Assembly (NCBI GenBank): GCA_026545225.1
Contig: CM048852.1
Coordinates: 55,435,146-55,499,145, forward strand
Source of the DNA: Cornus controversa
Lineage: Eukaryota > Streptophyta > Magnoliopsida > Cornales > Cornaceae
Length of the DNA stretch: 64,000 nt
Direction: 5' to 3'
The notes beneath the pieces are model-generated. The model saw nothing but the letters and a program-made list of their open reading frames with translations, did no database searches and was not told where the DNA came from. Within the stretch, counting starts at the first letter, position 1. Each line of letters begins with the position of its first letter. Position numbers and translations under genes: made by a program. Of this stretch, positions 62,699 through 64,000 are shown one piece after another.

Positions 62699-62878
62699 GG
62701 GAAATGCTAAACGTCATGAAATTTATCATGAATTGTCTTCGTGAATGATGTGGCAAGTGATAATATCATTGATATTTCATGTATGGGGGAAATCCCACCA
62801 ATACTAACTCACCATTTAATTGTCACATCATTCAAGATAAAAATTCATGAAATATTTTCATCACATGTAACATTGCTC
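62699..62878. mobile_element. MITE family 2, copy f, with perfect 9-bp TSD
   Basis: GGGAAATGCTAAACGTCATG...ACATGTAACATTGCTC is flanked by ATCCGTAAA at 62690-62698 and 62879-62887. It is 180 bp, the standard length of the family, and closely matches copies b and d internally. Confidence 0.92.
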
Positions 62879-62887
62879 ATCCGTAAA

Positions 62888-64000
62888 ATACCATATTATT
62901 TTATTAACATGACATCCCAATCGTAGGTACGGGAAATCCATACCAAGTCCATTCGTTTGATTTGGTTCACATTCTGTGCATGAATTTGGCATCCTTCCTA
63001 GTTGTATTCCATCTTGTGTGTGTATTAGTGGTAAATTACAATAATTGATTACTTGTTGGCAAATTGACTTTTGTCGGCATGTATTATTTTTTCCATTTTT
63101 ATATTATTCACGCCCAATCTCGAATTTTCAGCTAACCTCAACATGACAATTTGTAAGCTACAAATCAATAGTTAAATCCAACCCTTTTTGGTATAAAAAT
63201 AGAACTGTTCTCATAAACTATCTCTTTGCACAATAATTTTTGGTATAAAAATAGAACTGCTCTTGTAAAATTAAATCAAGCAAAACCTTAGTTTTTACTT
63301 TTTTTGTCCCTATTTCTTATAATAAGTGATTTACAATTTTACTCTTATTACTCACAAAATAAAATATTTTTTCTTTTCTTCTTTCTCCGTTATCTTTTAC
63401 AAACCCGATTTAAACAAAATAGAATAACAAATGAATGAACACTATTCTTTTCTTTTTTTTTCTTTTTCTTATAAATACTGTTTTTTTTTTCCTCATATAC
63501 AACCTGAGAAAAATATAATGAAAATTGGAAAAGTAAATACTATATATAATATATATTATCACTTAATTTCATATTCCTTAGACATGTGAAATGACCAATT
63601 AGCGAGTAAATATTGTTTTCCTTCTACTTTTCACAAGAAGCTATCCATTATTAGTTGACGGCTATATGAAGCCATTCATCTATAATTAAGGAAAGGTTAA
63701 TTTAATTTATGATCACTTCTGGTGGCCTAATGGCACATATGCATTAATTTTTAAATAGTATATAGTCAAAAAATAATTTTTTAGAAGTAATTACAAATAT
63801 GACAATTTATACTATTTGGATCTAAATTTCTCTTAAGAGCTTTTTAAACCATTATACAAATACCCTTCACATATCAGTTTAAACTAAAACTTTTACGGTA
63901 CAATGTAATTGGTTTACTACATTTAAATAATACTTTAACTGTATGATGTTATAATTGTATTATACAAAACATTAAGCAGTGTACCATTTTTTGTAAAAGT
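62888..64000. other. Window end, no gene
   Basis: AT-rich DNA with the 33-bp direct repeat at 63185-63269. No coding sequence or mobile-element end was recognised. Confidence 0.5.
63185..63269. repeat. Direct repeat, two 33-bp copies 52 bp apart
   Basis: TTTTTGGTATAAAAATAGAA starts at 63185 and 63237, followed by CTGYTCTYRTAAA in both. Confidence 0.85.

Noticed and set aside
1-64000. CRISPR arrays, bacterial operons, rRNA, known miRNA genes
   Set aside because: No regularly spaced repeats, no ribosomal sequence, and no match by eye to the common conserved plant miRNAs I looked for (for example miR156, 160, 166, 167, 171, 172, 390, 396).

Overview
The window is nuclear DNA of a flowering plant, most likely a eudicot. 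It is AT-rich. Its genes are sparse and intron-bearing with GT-AG borders, and encode plant-specific families: an NRT1/PTR transporter, an AUX1/LAX auxin importer and DUF247 proteins. The space between them is packed with plant mobile elements and (TA)n/(GA)n microsatellites. Nothing bacterial, organellar or viral was seen. The species cannot be named from the sequence.

Layout. 1-3.3 kb: a foldback element, then the 3' exons of an NPF (NRT1/PTR) transporter whose first exon or exons lie left of the window. 3.3-22.7 kb: a long gene-free stretch with microsatellites, two local tandem duplications, a MULE-like MITE and a Tourist-like MITE flanked by TTA. 22.7-27.3 kb: a complete eight-coding-exon AUX1-clade auxin influx carrier, with a TATA box, a long 5' leader and a 28-bp poly-G run in its last intron. 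27.3-30.8 kb: a tandem duplication, a second MULE-like MITE and a decayed Ty1/copia element on the minus strand. 31.8-62.9 kb: a DUF247 (UPF0481) neighbourhood with two intact single-exon genes (50.2-51.6 and 60.3-61.7 kb, both minus), a broken copy at 43.2-44.7 kb and two 3' fragments at 34.3 and 36.2 kb. It is threaded with a nested pair of hAT-type elements, a LINE 3' end, a 2.7-kb solo LTR, a decayed Ty3/gypsy integrase and most copies of one MITE family.

The most informative observation is the DUF247 copy at 42.9-44.7 kb. Its 5' and middle parts lie on the minus strand and its last 64 codons on the plus strand, with MITEs of one family at both breaks. The target-site duplications are exchanged crosswise: TAAATTAAG beside one MITE matches CTTAATTTA beside the other, and TTTCTATT is found at both broken gene ends. 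This is the footprint of an inversion between two oppositely oriented MITEs, one of which had inserted in the gene.

The two transporters and the DUF247 genes are unlinked in function. NPF proteins are proton-coupled importers of nitrate, peptides or other small solutes. AUX1/LAX proteins are plasma-membrane H+/IAA symporters. DUF247 proteins have no established biochemical activity; some grass members sit at self-incompatibility loci. All intron borders, TSDs and duplications were read by eye, and no alignment or database search was run.
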